In this document: one piece after another, positions 1 through 13,160 of the stretch
Layout: the number at the start of each line of letters is the position of its first letter
Numbering within the stretch: position 1 is the stretch's first letter
Source: Nicotiana tabacum
Taxonomy: Eukaryota; Streptophyta; Magnoliopsida; Solanales; Solanaceae
Length of the DNA stretch: 64,000 bases
NCBI RefSeq assembly: GCF_000715075.1
Contig: NC_134081.1
Coordinates: forward strand, 70,238,153-70,302,152
Reading direction: 5' to 3'
Made by a program: the position numbers and the translations under genes
Notes under the pieces: generated by a model
What the model was told of the DNA's origin: nothing
Seen by the model: the letters and a program-made list of their open reading frames with translations, nothing else
Databases searched by the model: none

Positions 1-1336
1 TTGGCTATAATTTCATATTTTAGTGCATTACTTACCTTGTATTTTGGGGCTTTAATGCTAAACTATACTATATTTGTGCTTAATTGAGCTTATTTTATGT
101 GTAGATACGTTGAAGATGAAATTAGGAGCAAAGTAGAGATTTTATGTGTATTTTATGCACTACAAGAATGGCTCGTGATTATTTGATGATGGGAATAATT
201 TTTGTGTCATGATTGGCTCGTGATTATTTATCGTGACTATTTGATTATGGAGCTGGCGTCGCGCAGTGGAAAGCTCGCTACAGAGGTCGCGAGGCACGGT
301 CTGTAGCGAGGTGGAGAGCGCTATAGAGGTCGCGAGGCACGGTCTGTAGCGAGGGTGTTCCGGGTTTTAAAGTTATTTTGTCTCCTTTTTGTTTTTGGAC
401 TTGGTTATTTCGTCTAGGTTTTTTCCCTACACATATAAATAGTCATTAAACACTATTTGTTAAGAAGAGACCGACTTTGGAATTTTGGACTTAAGGAGGC
501 AAGACCACACTAGAAGCAAGGCGGAGAATTCTTCTACGAGTTTTTCACTTCCTTTTTCCTATTTCCATTATTGGTTATGAATTCTAGTATTGTAGTTTTG
601 CATACTATTATGAATAGCTAATTTGTTATCTAGAGTTTTGATAAAATCTTTTGTAGGATAAATTCTTGTTATGTTTTTATATAATTGAGTCGTTGGATTT
701 CTCTACTTGTTCAACTACGTATTTATTATTGTTGATTGAATGGTCATCAATTGACTGTGCCTATTTAGTATGTATTGATTGGAAAAGGGTATATATTTAG
801 GTAGTTGTTGAACATCATCACTCTTGACGTATGTGAGGAATCAATACGAAGGGTTTAAAGGTGGGATTAGGAATAACAAAACCTTGATGTGATCTTACTG
901 AGCAGTAAACTAGTGCCAGCTAGCGTAGTTCGGAAGAATATGTCTAGTAAATTGTAGTAGTTGCTCGGAAGAGAATTATGACACCCGAAGTACTCACGGT
1001 CGATTGAAAATACGTAGGCGAAATGATAGAAGGCATAGCGGAAAGGATTCCGACAATTGAGAAAATCATAACTCTAGACCTCCTTAGTATTGTCTCAAAT
1101 TTCATCCTTGTTAGTTGATAATTTTACTACTTTATAATAGTTGTTAGTTAATTAGTTAGAAATAAATATTATAATCTCTATAATTAGGAAATTGTTTGGA
1201 CTTATATTTCTTAGCAATATTGAACAGCTGTAGCTAAGCCTGAGTTCTTTGTGGGATTCGACTCCGGACTTGTAAACCGGATTATATTTGCAACGATCGC
1301 TTAGTCCTTTTTATAAGGCATAGTTGGGCGTGATCA
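1..1336 (+). repeat. 5' LTR (lacks first ~6 bp at window edge)
   Basis: It aligns with 4438-5907 almost throughout. Compared with the 3' LTR it lacks 146 bp: the 3' copy has two ATGGAG hexamers (4685-4690 and 4831-4836) while this copy has one (246-251), as expected from deletion between short direct repeats. It keeps a 13-bp stretch near 1275 that the 3' copy lost. A TATA-like ACATATAAATAG at about 429 and the end ATCA at 1333-1336 fit a U3-R-U5 structure. Confidence 0.85.
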
Positions 1337-1340
1337 AATT

Positions 1341-1357
1341 TTGGCGTCGTTGCCGGA
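1341..1357 (+). other. Primer binding site
   Basis: TTGGCGTCGTTGCCGGA lies 4 bp after the 5' LTR. It closely resembles the TGGCGCCGTTGCCGG site typical of Athila-like plant elements, with one C-to-T change. Confidence 0.7.
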
Positions 1358-1449
1358 AAACTAATGGTGTAGTTGTAGGTGTACATATTACTAGGTTGCA
1401 AGTTTGAACTTTGATTTTTTATTTTTTTTTACTTGTTGATTTTAATAAT

Positions 1450-2460
1450 ATGGCATCTTGAAATTATGAGAGTTTTGATGTTGGTAATTCTACTTTTAAT
1501 CCTCCTTATGCATATTGTGGAGAAAACCACCCATGGCAAAATTATCAAAATATTTCCGAGAGCGAGTTATGTACACCAACTCAATCTTATGTGTGGAATG
1601 TATGTGATATGTGTAGTGATCAAGATGGTCACTTTTATGGTTGTGCTTATATTTCTTATCTTTCCCCAACCTCTTACTTTGATGGTTCTTCTTTTTCTTG
1701 TGAAGTTAATAGGAACAAAGAACACAGGAATGATGATGTGAAAGAGATCAAGGATATGCTAAAGTACCTTATGGAACGAAGTAATGAGAAACAACTGCAA
1801 ATACAAAGGCTAGGGGATACTAACCAAAGGAAATGGGATACTATCCAAAGGCAAGAGGAAACTATTCTTTACCTGGATGCACAAGTGAGGCAATTGGTTG
1901 AGACTTTAAATGCTCAACAAGATAATATTATGAATAGTAGACAGGAGCAGTATGCATTAGAGACAGAGATTGAGGTACCAATAGAGGGGTACATAGTAGA
2001 ACACCAACAATCAATCAAACTAGAATTTGAGGATGCCGATATTGGAGAAGAGATATTAGAGTCAACCAAGGATACATATTTAGTTGACTCTAAAATCATG
2101 GGTGTTGAGGATGTTGACAGTTCCAATGTTCATGTAGTTGAGTGCATTGGTCCACACTCCAAGTATTTTTCCATATTGTGTTTGGATGATGATATGAAAA
2201 TAGAGTCATCCAAGCCAATTGAGGAGTCAAGGAATGAGGAACAAGGTGCCTACATTCTAGAATTCTTCTTGCCAGAAAGTCAGGATGACATACCTCATGT
2301 AGAGGCTAAGAAGAGCAGAATGCTACGTTATTTTCTTGGGGCAGCTAGATTTGTTCCACCACCCCTGAAGCATAACCGAAAACTGGAAGCAAAACTTGGG
2401 GTCCAATTTATAAGTTCAATGTGGAGGCAAAAAGTAATTCGCGTCATGCCGCGACATTAA
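1450..2460 (+). pseudogene. Reading frame of the LARD element with an early nonsense codon
   Basis: An ATG at 1450 is followed by TGA at 1459-1461, where a Trp codon (TGG) is the likely ancestor; the same frame is then open to TAA at 2458-2460, about 336 codons in all. Visible features are a Cys-rich N-terminal part (WNVCDMCSDQDGHFYGC near codons 47-63), a coiled-coil-like stretch rich in Glu, Gln and Leu around codons 100-160, and an acidic middle. No retroviral zinc knuckle, protease or RT motif is present. I do not recognise a function. It may be a relic gag-like or accessory frame of this element family. The stretch just after it (2461-2490) includes GTTGGGAGGCAACCC, a conserved marker of such elements. 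Confidence 0.55.
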
Positions 2461-4431
2461 ATCAAGCGTTTGTTGGGAGGCAACCCAGTTTTACTTCTTT
2501 TTTTCTTTTTCTTTTTTTTATTCTTTATTTTTTATTATTGTATTATTCTTGTAGTGTCGATTTTTTATTTTCTAGGAGCATTGAAAGCAAAGCCATTAGA
2601 AGGATGCAACAGCAAACCGGATGGTTGGAACTAAGTGTGAGGTACCCGCACGAAGGACCAGGCCTGGGAGAAGTCTGAGTAACCCATGAGTTGCTAATGC
2701 TTCGGTCTTTGGCCTACCATGGAGTTTCTTTTAACCTCTTATATTTATGAGTGTGCATTGGGAACAATGCTCAATTTTAAGTGTGGGGTTAGGAGATTGT
2801 CTGGGTGACTTTCTATGCTATTTTAGATCTTTTCTATTTTTCGAAAAAAGAAGAAGATTTTCTTTGTAGGTAGTGTACTAATCCCTCGTGATTTTTTTTT
2901 GTGCCTCGGTTCTTTTTCATAGGATATAGTATGAACCGGGTCATAGTTTTTAGAGTAAAATAGGATTTAGGGAATAAAAGAAGGAAGATGAAATTCCTAA
3001 GCGCTTTTTGACTTATTTGATAGTAGCATATTTAGGCTCTAGCATGTGTATTACCTTTCCTATAGTTTGAAATTGCTTATGATGCCTTATTGAGTCAGAT
3101 AACAGGTCTATTGACGCCTATATCTCATTTTCTTGGCTCATGTTCACTTTGTGCTTAATGCTTAATATTTTATGGCTCCGTGAATACTTGCAATTATTTG
3201 AGAATAGGAATGGAACCATCCTTAGTAAGTCATGTGCCATGTGTGGTGAGAAATTGTATAGTCCGTATCATTGCATTAGAGTCTAGAACTTTTCCGGCAT
3301 GTGAGTTGAAGCGAAATTTTAGGTTTTGCTCGATTTGAAAAATAATTTTAGGCTTTATTTGATTCTTTTGAACTTAATGCTTACCACGAATAAAAATTAT
3401 CCCTAGTCAACCCTTTTGAGCCTGTAAACTTTTATTTGGCAACCACATTACAATCCTATTCCCCTTTGTTCTAAATTTTTATTATTTTGATCATTTTACC
3501 TCTTAAGCACTTTAATTGTGAAATGAGCGCTAGAAGAAGTAAGGACTAAGTGTGGGGTGGCTTTCGAGTGGAACTAATGAACGAAAGAAGGGTGCACTTA
3601 TTTTTTAAAGTAATACACCACTAGCGAAAACTGATAAGGGAAAAACAAAAGTAGAAAAAAAAAAGAGAAGAAAAGAAGGAAAAATATATATGAATAAATT
3701 ATTGTCTTATTCTTTCTAGTGGGATATAAAGTAAAGTAGTACTTAAAGAAAGAGGGAATATTTTTGGGGTGTGATCTTGTTTGTGAAATTGAAGTGAATT
3801 GAGGAATTTGCGCTTAAAGTTATTATGTGATGTGTTAAAGTGCTTGGGAGGATTAACCACTAATCCAAAATATATTTTAACCTCCCCTTAGCCCACGTTA
3901 CAACCATGAAAAAGTCCTAACTGATTTTAGATTGAGCAAGCCTATATTAGTAGAGGTTTATATAATGGACAAGCCTATGGTACTTTGTGCTTGCATGTGG
4001 CTTCTTTGTGAGAGTGATGAATTTATTTGATTTATCTGAGTCCTTAAAATATATTTGAGAATTTGATTCGAATGTGTATATTCAACTTACTCATTTGTTC
4101 TCGTTGTGAGGGCACATGATTTCGCGAGGGATATGTGACGTTATTAGACTTCTCTCAATGATGTTGGGTATTCAAGCCATGAGTGCATTATGACTTTTGA
4201 GTCGGTTTTTGAGGTTAAGATTATTATGAGCATGTTATTTTTGTTGTGAATATTTGTGAAGTATGGCATAAAAAAAGGGAAGTGTATGTGATTGCATATG
4301 CTAAAGTTGAATTGTTGCAATTAACCATGATCATTGGTGTAGTGTGCCTCAATTGTGTAAAAACAAAGTGCTCAAGGATAGTGTGAATTGTTAGTTGACT
4401 CGAGGACGAGCAACGTTTAAGTGTGGGGTAG
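2461..4431 (+). other. Non-coding internal region of the LARD element, with polypurine tract
   Basis: About 2 kb with no open frame of note and no recognisable pol domain. It ends in a purine-rich tract at 4419-4430 directly before the 3' LTR. The words agtgtgggg and tgtggggt recur at 2780, 3550 and 4420, suggesting spread of a PPT-like motif. Confidence 0.6.
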
Positions 4432-5907
4432 TGATGTTTGGTTATAATTCCATATTTTTAGTGCATTACTTATCTTGTATTTTGGGGCTTTAATGCTAAA
4501 CTATACTATATTTGTCCTTAATTGAGCTTATTTTATGTGTAAATCCGTTGAAGACGAAATTGGGAGCAAAGTAAAAATTTTATGTGTATTTTATGCACTA
4601 CAAAAATAGCTCGTGATTATTTGATGATGGGAATAATTTTGATGTCATGATTGGCTCGTGATTATTTGTCGTGACTATTTGATGATGGAGTGATGATTGA
4701 TATTTGAAAAGCAAAGAAAGGAATGGAAAGTTAGGCAAAGAAATATACAAATCAGAATGAAGAATGAAGCAGCGAAAAAAACTGAAACGAAGCAGACAAA
4801 AGTCAGGTGTTGCAAGCTTTAAAGCTCGCTATGGAGCTGGCGTCGCGCAGTGGAAAGCTCGTTATAGAGGTCGCGAGGCACGTCTGTAGCGAGGTGGAGC
4901 GCGCTATAGAGGTCGCGAGGCATGGTCTATAGCGAGGGTGTTCCGGGTTTTAAAATTATTTTGTCTTCTTTTTTGATTTTGGATTTGGTTATTTCGTTTA
5001 AGTTTTTTCCCTACACATATAGATAGTCATTAAACACCATTTTTTAAGAAGGGACCGACTTTGGGATTTTGGACCTAAGGAGGCAAGAACACACTAGAAG
5101 CAAGGCGGGGAATTCTTTTACGAGTTTTTCACTTCCTTCTTCCTATTTTCATTATTGGTTATGAATTCTAGTATTGTAGTTTTGCATACTATTATGAATA
5201 GCTAATTTGTTATCTAGAGTTTTGATAGAACTTTTTGTAGGATAAATTATTATTATGTTTTTATATAATTGAGTCGTTTGATTTCTCTACTTGTTCAACT
5301 ACGTGTTTATTGTTGTTGATTGAATGGCCATTAATTGACTGTGCCTATTTAGTATGTATTGCTTGGAAAATGGTACATATTTAGGTAGTTGTTGAACATC
5401 ATCACTCCTGACGTATGTGAGGAATCAATACGAAGGGTTTAAAGGTGGGATTAGGAATAACGAAACCTTGGTGCGATCTTAGTGAGCAGTAAACTAGTGC
5501 CAGCTAGCGTAGTTCGGAAGAATATGTCTAGTAAATTGTGGTAGTTGCTCGGAAGAGAATTATGACACCCGAAGTACTCATGATCGGTAGAAAATACTTA
5601 GGCGAAATTATAGAAGGCATAGCGGGAAGGATTCCGACAATTGGAAAAATCATAACTCTAGACCTCTTTAGTATTGTGTCAAATTTCATCCTTGTTAGTT
5701 GATAATTTTACTGTTTTATAATAGTTGTTAGTTAATTAGTTAGAAATAAATATTATAATCTCTATAATTAGAAAATTGTTTGGACTTGTGTTTCTTAGCA
5801 ATATTAAACAGCTGTAGCTAAGTCTAAGTTCTCTGTGAGATTCGACTTCGGATTATATTTGCAACGATCGCTTAGTCCTTTTTATAAGGCATAATTGAGC
5901 GTTATCA
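4432..5907 (+). repeat. 3' LTR of the LARD element
   Basis: Complete LTR of 1476 bp beginning TGATG and ending ATCA, matching 1-1336. It retains the 146 bp missing from the 5' LTR. The following bases are ATCTG; the matching duplication on the other side lies outside the window. Confidence 0.85.
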
Positions 5908-6974
5908 ATCTGCTAGCTGAGTAGTGATAAAAATCATTGATTAGCAGAACTGTTTGACAATAGAAATTGCACAGTTAAGAAGGCTTACATTAACACTCTT
6001 CCGCAGTATCCAAGATATCATGGAAAGCAATAATATCATTGAGTAGAGGGATGGCCCTTCACAACAAACTTCCTACAGTGGACAAACTAAGTAGATAGGG
6101 GATCTAGGTGCCACAAATGTGTTTCTTATGCACTGGATCAGAGGTATCCAAGAAGCATAATCACACATATTCTTAATTGACTGCTCCTGTTCAACAGTTC
6201 TGTGCCAGAGATTACTTTATTGGCTAAGATATAATACACAAATTCAGCAATAACTAGATGAAATCACATACATGGCTATCAAGAGGAGTGAGAAGCAGAA
6301 ATCCTAAGGCTGCCATCCCAGCTGCAGTATATCATATCTAGATAGATGGACAAAAACAACAAAAGATTCCAGCAAATAGAAAGGAAAACGGGGTCAGGCT
6401 AAGGGAAATAGCACTACAATTACATATAGTAGGGCAAAAGCAATATAAATGAAAAACAATCCTAAATGAGTTGACCTAAATAAGATAGTTGCTCCAGTCA
6501 ATGTAATAGTTGGCTAGGTAAAAGTAGAGGGCATTTTTTATTTGGTCAGATTGATAAAAGAAAGTACGATAATTAAAATTAAATGGTAATAATTTAAAAC
6601 TAAATAAGAGATGAAACGAGTGTACGAAATGTCAATGTAAACACCAACGTATAAATTAAGTTAATAGTTAAAACTTGCTCAATCCTCAAGCTAATTGCCA
6701 ATTCACTCCAATTTTCAAATGATTGATAGCAATTACCAAATAAAATTGTTCAAAATAACAATTTTAGAGAGAGACAGAGAGATTAGAGAGATAGTAGAAA
6801 AACTTATATGAGAAAAATGAAGAAGAAGACGGGATATTTATAGTATATAATTAAGATTAAAATATAATTTTTAAACTTAGAAGCTGAAATAATTTGGGGA
6901 TGAGGGGAGGGGGCATGGTTGATTTAGGGGGATTAGCAGGCCAATATACTAGTTTATAGCCGTTCCCTAGCCCC

Positions 6975-6979
<5 letters not shown>

Positions 6980-7038
<59 letters not shown>
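6980..7038. repeat. (TA)n microsatellite
   Basis: About 29 uninterrupted TA units; likely length-variable between individuals. Confidence 0.95.
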
Positions 7039-7041
<3 letters not shown>

Positions 7042-7539
7042 AAAAAAAATGAAAATTCTATACATGGCGTATTTCAAAAAAAAATATCTTTAAAAAAATT
7101 GGGTCGCACAAGGCCATGATTCAGGTTCTTTGGCGGGGGTTTGGCATGGCATGACAACTAGGTCTAAATTTTGGCATAAAAAAGCCAACGTATGAGGATT
7201 TGACATATTGTAGCCTAAAGTTATTCTCTCTCTTCTAATGGTTCAACCACCATCCTAAAAATAAGCTTCATCAAAATTATTTTCCTTAAAAATAGCAAAA
7301 AATATTTTAAACCCTCTCTCTCTTCTCTCATAGCAACTATCATCCTAGAAATTAGGTTCCATTTCCTTAAGTATTATCCGAAAAAACTCCCAAATAATTT
7401 TTAATTATTTTTTTAGATTTTTTTATCTGTATATCCAAAAATATATAACACAATAACAATTATATTATTTGTATATCACAGTGTATAATATAATTAATAA
7501 TGTGTATATCAAAAAAGTATATTAAATTTTTATTTTCCT

Positions 7540-7815
7540 TCTTTGTATAACACATTTCAAATTGAAAAATCAAGTTCAAGACGACTCCATATGTGTATCC
7601 CCTATTGTATCCCGTGTATATCTCTATGTACGTCAGTGATATCTCATGTATATCATGTGTATCTGTGTGTATCCATAAAAATTTGTGTTATATATAAGAT
7701 ATATAATATGATATACACGGGCGTCCATAAAAATATTGTGTCGTATACACGATATACAAAGTGATATACACAAACGTCCTTAAACATGTGTGTGATATAT
7801 ACTGATATACACGAT
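7540..7815. repeat. Degenerate GTGTAT/ATACAC repeat
   Basis: Irregular repeats of gtgtatc, atatacac and gatatac with no fixed period. Short open frames across it are repeat translations and not genes. Confidence 0.5.
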
Positions 7816-8600
7816 ATACAATATCGTAATTTTTTTTACCTGAAACCAGTCTAAATCACTTCTAATCTTGCTAAACTTTTGTATATAGCATAGTTTAGGT
7901 AATTTCAACAAATTTCAATCACAGCCACACGTTCAATCCAACCACACAAAAAAAAAAGAGAAGAAAAACAAAGTTAAAATGTATTTTTTCTCTCTCAGTT
8001 TTTGCTTCTGATTTTCTCTGATGTGAGATCAACCTTACCTTTTCATCTAACTAATTTTCTTGTATAATTTGCAAAAAATTTTGCTAAACTACGAGAGCGA
8101 AAGAGAAGAGATAGAAGAAGAAGTACAAGGAGAGAAAGGGGAGGGAAGTAGTGAACAAGAAGAGAAGTGAGCGGCAGGGGGAGGGGGGAAGGTTTTGGGG
8201 CCAATTATTTGAGAGAGAATATATAAGAGAGTAGTTTTTTTTTAGAATTTGGCTATATAATACCAATTGTTTGGGGCTATATTTGCCAAATCTAATATAA
8301 AGCTAAAGAATTGCCAATTTCTTTTATTTGTTGTCACTTGGTGCCATTTTTCTTTGACGGGACATCCGGCCGGTCCACCTAGGCCCAAACGGTAGTCCCA
8401 TCCTGATCCTTATTTCGCGCGCCTCCTTCCCATCCCTAGGGGTGTTCAGTACAAATAGTAAAACGGAACCAAACCAAAAATCGAATCAAATAGAGAAAAA
8501 AAAATGATTTTTTTTGGGTTTGGTTTGTTTTTGTTTTTAAATTTTAAAAACAACATAATTTGGTTTGGTTTTGACTTTGAGTTTAAAATAACCGAAAAAT

Positions 8601-8704
<104 letters not shown>

Positions 8705-8912
8705 GAGAAAGGCAAGACTCTAAAACTAGTGATTCTCATCCTCAATTTGTCTTTTATAAAATCAAATAATCCACATAAAAAAAGTTGTCCTTCCTCAAAA
8801 ACTACGAGTTTGATCAAACTTCGTTATTTTAGTCCACCTTTTATATTTGTCTAAAAAAAATTCATTTATAATATACTATAAATTGAATCTATTTTCTTTT
8901 TAAAATTTGAAG

Positions 8913-9150
8913 TGTTTGGCCAAACTTTTAGGAGAAAAGAAAGTGCTTATGAGGAGAAACAGAAATAATTTTAGAGAAGCAGAAAAAAGTAGCTTATTCG
9001 TAGAAGCACTTTTTTAAAATACACTTAAAAGTACTTTTTAAAAGCTTAGCCAAACAGTAATTACTGCTTAGAAGTACCTGTTTCTCACCAAAATCACTTT
9101 TGAAAAAAAAAACTTCTCAAAATAAGCTGATTTTTCCAGCTTGGCCAAAC
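8913..9150. mobile_element. MITE with GTTTGGCCAA ends
   Basis: The left end GTTTGGCCAAACTTTT and the right end CCAGCTTGGCCAAAC are inverted copies. Inside are mirrored blocks built on aagcactttt/aaaagtgctt and agaagcag, giving a foldable 238-bp unit. This structure is typical of a very abundant nightshade MITE family. A target duplication is not clear, so superfamily is left open. Confidence 0.6.
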
Positions 9151-9957
9151 GGGTTATAAGTCTTAAAGCTGGATGTAAATAGCTTTTGAGAATATCTCAA
9201 ATTTATCCCCAAAAAATAAAAATAGACCGTTGGTAAGAATTATGAAGCAACTACAAGTGATAACATTGACTGACTGGGAGCTTACTGAAGGCCTGCCTTC
9301 CACTTCCCTATATTGCATCACATTAAGAAGAAAATAAAGCAAAGGGTGAATTAAGGGTGGCATGTGGGCCGGTTAGGATAGGAACCGGCCCAGGACCGCA
9401 AGCCCACGTGGACGGTGGGTCTAAACGGTCCTAACCGGATAGGACCGGGACCGTGGGGTGGTGGGCCGGCCCGGGACCGTTTAGGACCGGGACCGGCTGA
9501 GAAGTAGGCCGGTTCAAGCGGTCCTAAACGGGCCCAACGGATAATTTTTTTAAAAAAAAAATTTGACCGTTTGGCCATTTAAAAACTAGCCGTTTGGTCT
9601 GCCAAAATAACGGCTATTTGCAAAATAGCCATTTGACCCCCCAAATTTTATTTTAACCCCAAACTTTTTATAATTATACTTTTTCCCTATTTTCAACTAT
9701 AAATACCCCCCCTCATTCTTTCATTTTTCTCACAAAATCATCAATCTCTGTCAATATCTCTCTAATATTCTTCTATAATTGCTTGCTTAATTGTTACAAT
9801 TTGTGCAAAATTGTGAAGTTGGTGAATTGAAATCTTCAAGTCTTCAACGATAATTATTTTTCAACAAGTTGTTCGTCAATTCGGTAAACTCGTTCCAACT
9901 CTTAAGTTTTAATATTATAGTTTTGTTTGTTTTATTTACTTTGCTTGATTAATTAAG

Positions 9958-12491
9958 ATGGCTTATTCCCTAAAAATATATTTAGTAAAAATAAGGGAAA
10001 ATCCAAGAATGGTGAATCTAGTGGCCAATATGTTCCTCCTCCACTTCCCCCGGCTCCCCGGCCGAAACCTGTTACCCGTCCTACACCTGCTATTTTTGAT
10101 AGCGATAACAGTTTATTATAATTTACCGAGAGTCAATTTTGCCATAATATTGCACCCGGTGAATAATTAAACCATGAATATATGAATGCTCTTTATGGTA
10201 ATCCAACTATTGATGAAAATGATGATGAAGAAATAGATTTTGATGAAACGCAACCGGATGACGATACACCCACTAGTCCTGCTCCTAAAGTTAACCCAAC
10301 TAATAATAATCCAAATGATCCCCCGTCTGACCCTCATGTTACTGCCCCTACTTTTTCTAGATAACCTTCTAAACGGGCAGAAACATCTCTTGTTTGGCCA
10401 TTTTTTTACTCAACTAAGAGAAAAAAATAGGTCTAAGTGTAAAACTTGTGGCAAAGAGTTAGTTTTTAAATATGTTGGAAGTCGGGGAGGGGGGGAGGGG
10501 AGGAGGGGACGGGAAGTTTGACTAGACACATATTGCTACACCCTCAAGATAAAGCTAGATATTTTCGTATGAAAGCTTTGGCTGAGGGGACAAGTGCACC
10601 TAGTCAGGCTGACCTTAGTACCGGGTCAAATCAATTTCAACCGGGAATTAACACTGTTACCGGTGGTATTTTATATTATGATCCAAAAAACGATCGGAAA
10701 AAATTGGCAAAAATGGTTACTGTTATGTGCTTACCCTATAGTTTTCCTTCTAACCCTCACTTTGTGCATTATATTAGAAAAATTTATAATCCTACTTATA
10801 AAGGTTTTTCTCGCACAACCGTAAAGAGCGATATTTATAAATATAAACATGAATATGAATAATATTTGCGCTATTTATTTACTCATATAAATTGTCGTGT
10901 TGCTATTACAACTGATATTGGTAGAAGTGGTAATGACTGTGATTACCTTACTGTTACCAGTCATTGGATTGATGAGGATTGGATAATGCAAAAGCGCATT
11001 ATTGCTTATAGAATAATTAATTCACGTCACACAGGGCAGTTTATTTCTAGCACGATTACAGATATTTGTAGATATTTTTGCATTAGTGATAAAATAATGT
11101 CAGTTTCAATGGATAATGCTACTAGTAACACAAATGTTGTAGCCTTGCTTACCACTACACTAAGTCCTGCATTTAGTAACATTTTTCATGTTAGATGTAT
11201 TTGTCATATTTACCATTTAATTGTGGGTGATGGTATGCGAATTTTAAATGTTGAAATTGAAAAGGTTAAAATGACTCTTAATTGGCTTTTTTATTCAAAC
11301 CGTAGAAGTAGACTTAGAGAATATTTTAAAAGATGCGATGAATTTGGCCTAAGAGAAAGAAAGGTTCCTAAACCTTGTCCAACTAGATGAAATTACATGT
11401 ATGAAAGTTTAGTTGTTGCATATGAATATAGAAACCCCATAAACTCAATGTTTAATGCTCATGTAAGTGATGATGATGAGCACCTTACAAATGCGGATTG
11501 GGCTAATATTAAAATGCTTGTAGATTTTTTAGAAAAATTTCATATTGCTACAAATGAATTTTCTGGGCAATATTATCCTACTATTTCTAACTGTTTAGTT
11601 TATATTGCAGAACTTGCAAATTTGTTTGATCATTTTTCAGAGGGTGGGGAAATTTATCAACTTGCTATTGATTCCATGAGAAAAAAATTTAAAAAATATT
11701 TTTTTCCTATTCTCCCTATTTATGATGTTGCTGCATTGTTAAATCCTACTATGAAATTAGGAGGTCCTCAATTTTGGTATGAAACTGTTTATAATGATTT
11801 AGCACTTGAAGATGAGGAGTTGTCTACACTTGCGGACGCAATAGCCTCAATTAAAATAAATGTTCAAACTATTTATAATGCTTATCAAGTTGCATTAGAT
11901 CATGCTAGACCAAATGTTCCAACTCCTTCTTCTTCTAGTTCTCAATCATCTAAAAGAACTGCGGGAGTAAGAGCACTTAGTGCTTGGACAGGGTTCAGGG
12001 GTTCTCAAGGTTCTAGTACTAGTGATTTTTCACAACTAAATGAGCTTGAAGTTTATTTGTCACAGGGAATTGAGGAAGTGGATCCCGACGGCTCCTTTAA
12101 TATTTTGGAATGGTGGAAGGACAAAGAAAAATACTTTCCGATTCTTTCAAGGATGGCCCGAAATATTTTAACTATTCAAGTTTCAACAGTGGCATCAGAG
12201 AGCGCTTTCAGTCAAGCAAGACTTCAACTCGGTGATTATAGAGCATCTATGAGGGAGAGCTTGGAAAAATCAGTATTTTTTAGAGATTGAATCCGTTCGA
12301 AAAGAAGAAATTTTGGACTTGCTGAATCACAACCAGAGGTAGACGAAGCTTACGAAGAAATGCTAGCTGAACTTGCGGAGGATGATGCTTCGCCTGGAAG
12401 CGGTGATGACCAAGCTTCATTTCCGCCACCACCAACGGAAATTCCTCCGGACCTTGAAGGATTTATGAAATTTGTAAGAGATACCATATAA
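9958..12491 (+). pseudogene. hAT transposase (BED zinc finger, DUF4413-like core, C-terminal dimerisation domain), inactivated
   Basis: Reading order matches hAT transposases. There is a Pro/Asp-rich N-terminus (about 10000-10360), a BED-type finger (KCKTCGKELVF at about 10434 and TRHILLHP at about 10520), a catalytic core (ITTDIGRS, 10908 onward; SMDNATSN, about 11106), and the dimerisation motif (VSTVASESAFSQAR, about 12180). Lesions: TAA at 10365-10367, a frame change in the A-run at about 10424, a G-rich tract (10485-10510) that shifts frame, then in one otherwise open frame TAA at 10860-10862, TGA at 11388-11390 and TGA at 12288-12290, with the natural stop at 12489-12491. The last two TGA codons stand where Trp is expected. 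The start codon is uncertain; 9958 is the first ATG of the region. Confidence 0.85.
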
Positions 12492-12729
12492 ATTAATATG
12501 TAACTTGTATTTTGGCACATCTTGATTAGTTTCTTTTTCTTCTCAATGGTGGTATTAGCACCTTGTTGTGCTCATTCCATAGGGGGAAGGAAGACTAAGA
12601 AAGATATTGCCATGATTTTTTAATGCTATAATAAAAATATAACGCATTGCTTTGAATATCTCTTTACAATATTTTTGTCTTTTTATATACCTTAAGCTAT
12701 ACATATAGTATAATATAGTATATACTATA

Positions 12730-12818
<89 letters not shown>

Positions 12819-12963
12819 TAAGCCATATTCGATAGTATATAAATATATATATATATATCTTAAGATGTATATATATAGATAGATATATATCTTAAGCCAT
12901 ATTCGATAGTATATAAATATATATATCGAATATAGCTTATATATATACTATACTATATATACA

Positions 12964-13042
<79 letters not shown>

Positions 13043-13160
13043 TAAGATGTATATATAGTATATAAATCGAATATTAATGTATAAATCTTAAGATGTATAT
13101 ATAGTAAATAAATCGAATATAGCTTATATATTTTAAGATGTATATATAGTATAGTATAGT
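12730..13160. repeat. CT and AT microsatellites inside the hAT 3' region
   Basis: (CT)n at 12730-12754, (AT)n at 12755-12816 and 12966-13040, and between them tandem copies of a unit containing cttaagccatattcgatag. It lies between the transposase stop and the right subterminal repeats. Confidence 0.9.

Larger units (their letters stand above)
1..5907 (+). mobile_element. Non-autonomous LTR retrotransposon (LARD type, Athila-like primer site)
   Basis: Two long terminal repeats, 1-1336 and 4432-5907, flank about 3.1 kb of internal DNA. The 3' LTR begins TGATGTTTGG and ends ATCA; the 5' LTR lacks only its first six bases because the window starts inside it. A primer-binding-like site follows the 5' LTR and a purine-rich stretch (AAGTGTGGGG) precedes the 3' LTR, which fixes plus orientation. 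No gag-pol, protease, RT or integrase can be read inside, only one coiled-coil-rich reading frame, so the element must be mobilised in trans. The site resembles that of Athila-type Ty3/gypsy elements; this assignment is from memory of the family. The outer 5' target duplication cannot be checked. Confidence 0.85.
5908..8436. other. AT-rich intergenic region
   Basis: No coding sequence can be supported. It holds the TA microsatellite at 6980-7038, a stretch of short TATAC/GTGTAT repeats at about 7540-7815, and a region at 8040-8420 that looks like dispersed repeat but has no clear ends. A short GC-rich piece at 8356-8436 may belong with the GC-rich piece at 13842-13940, the two having been separated by the transposon insertions between them. 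Confidence 0.5.
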
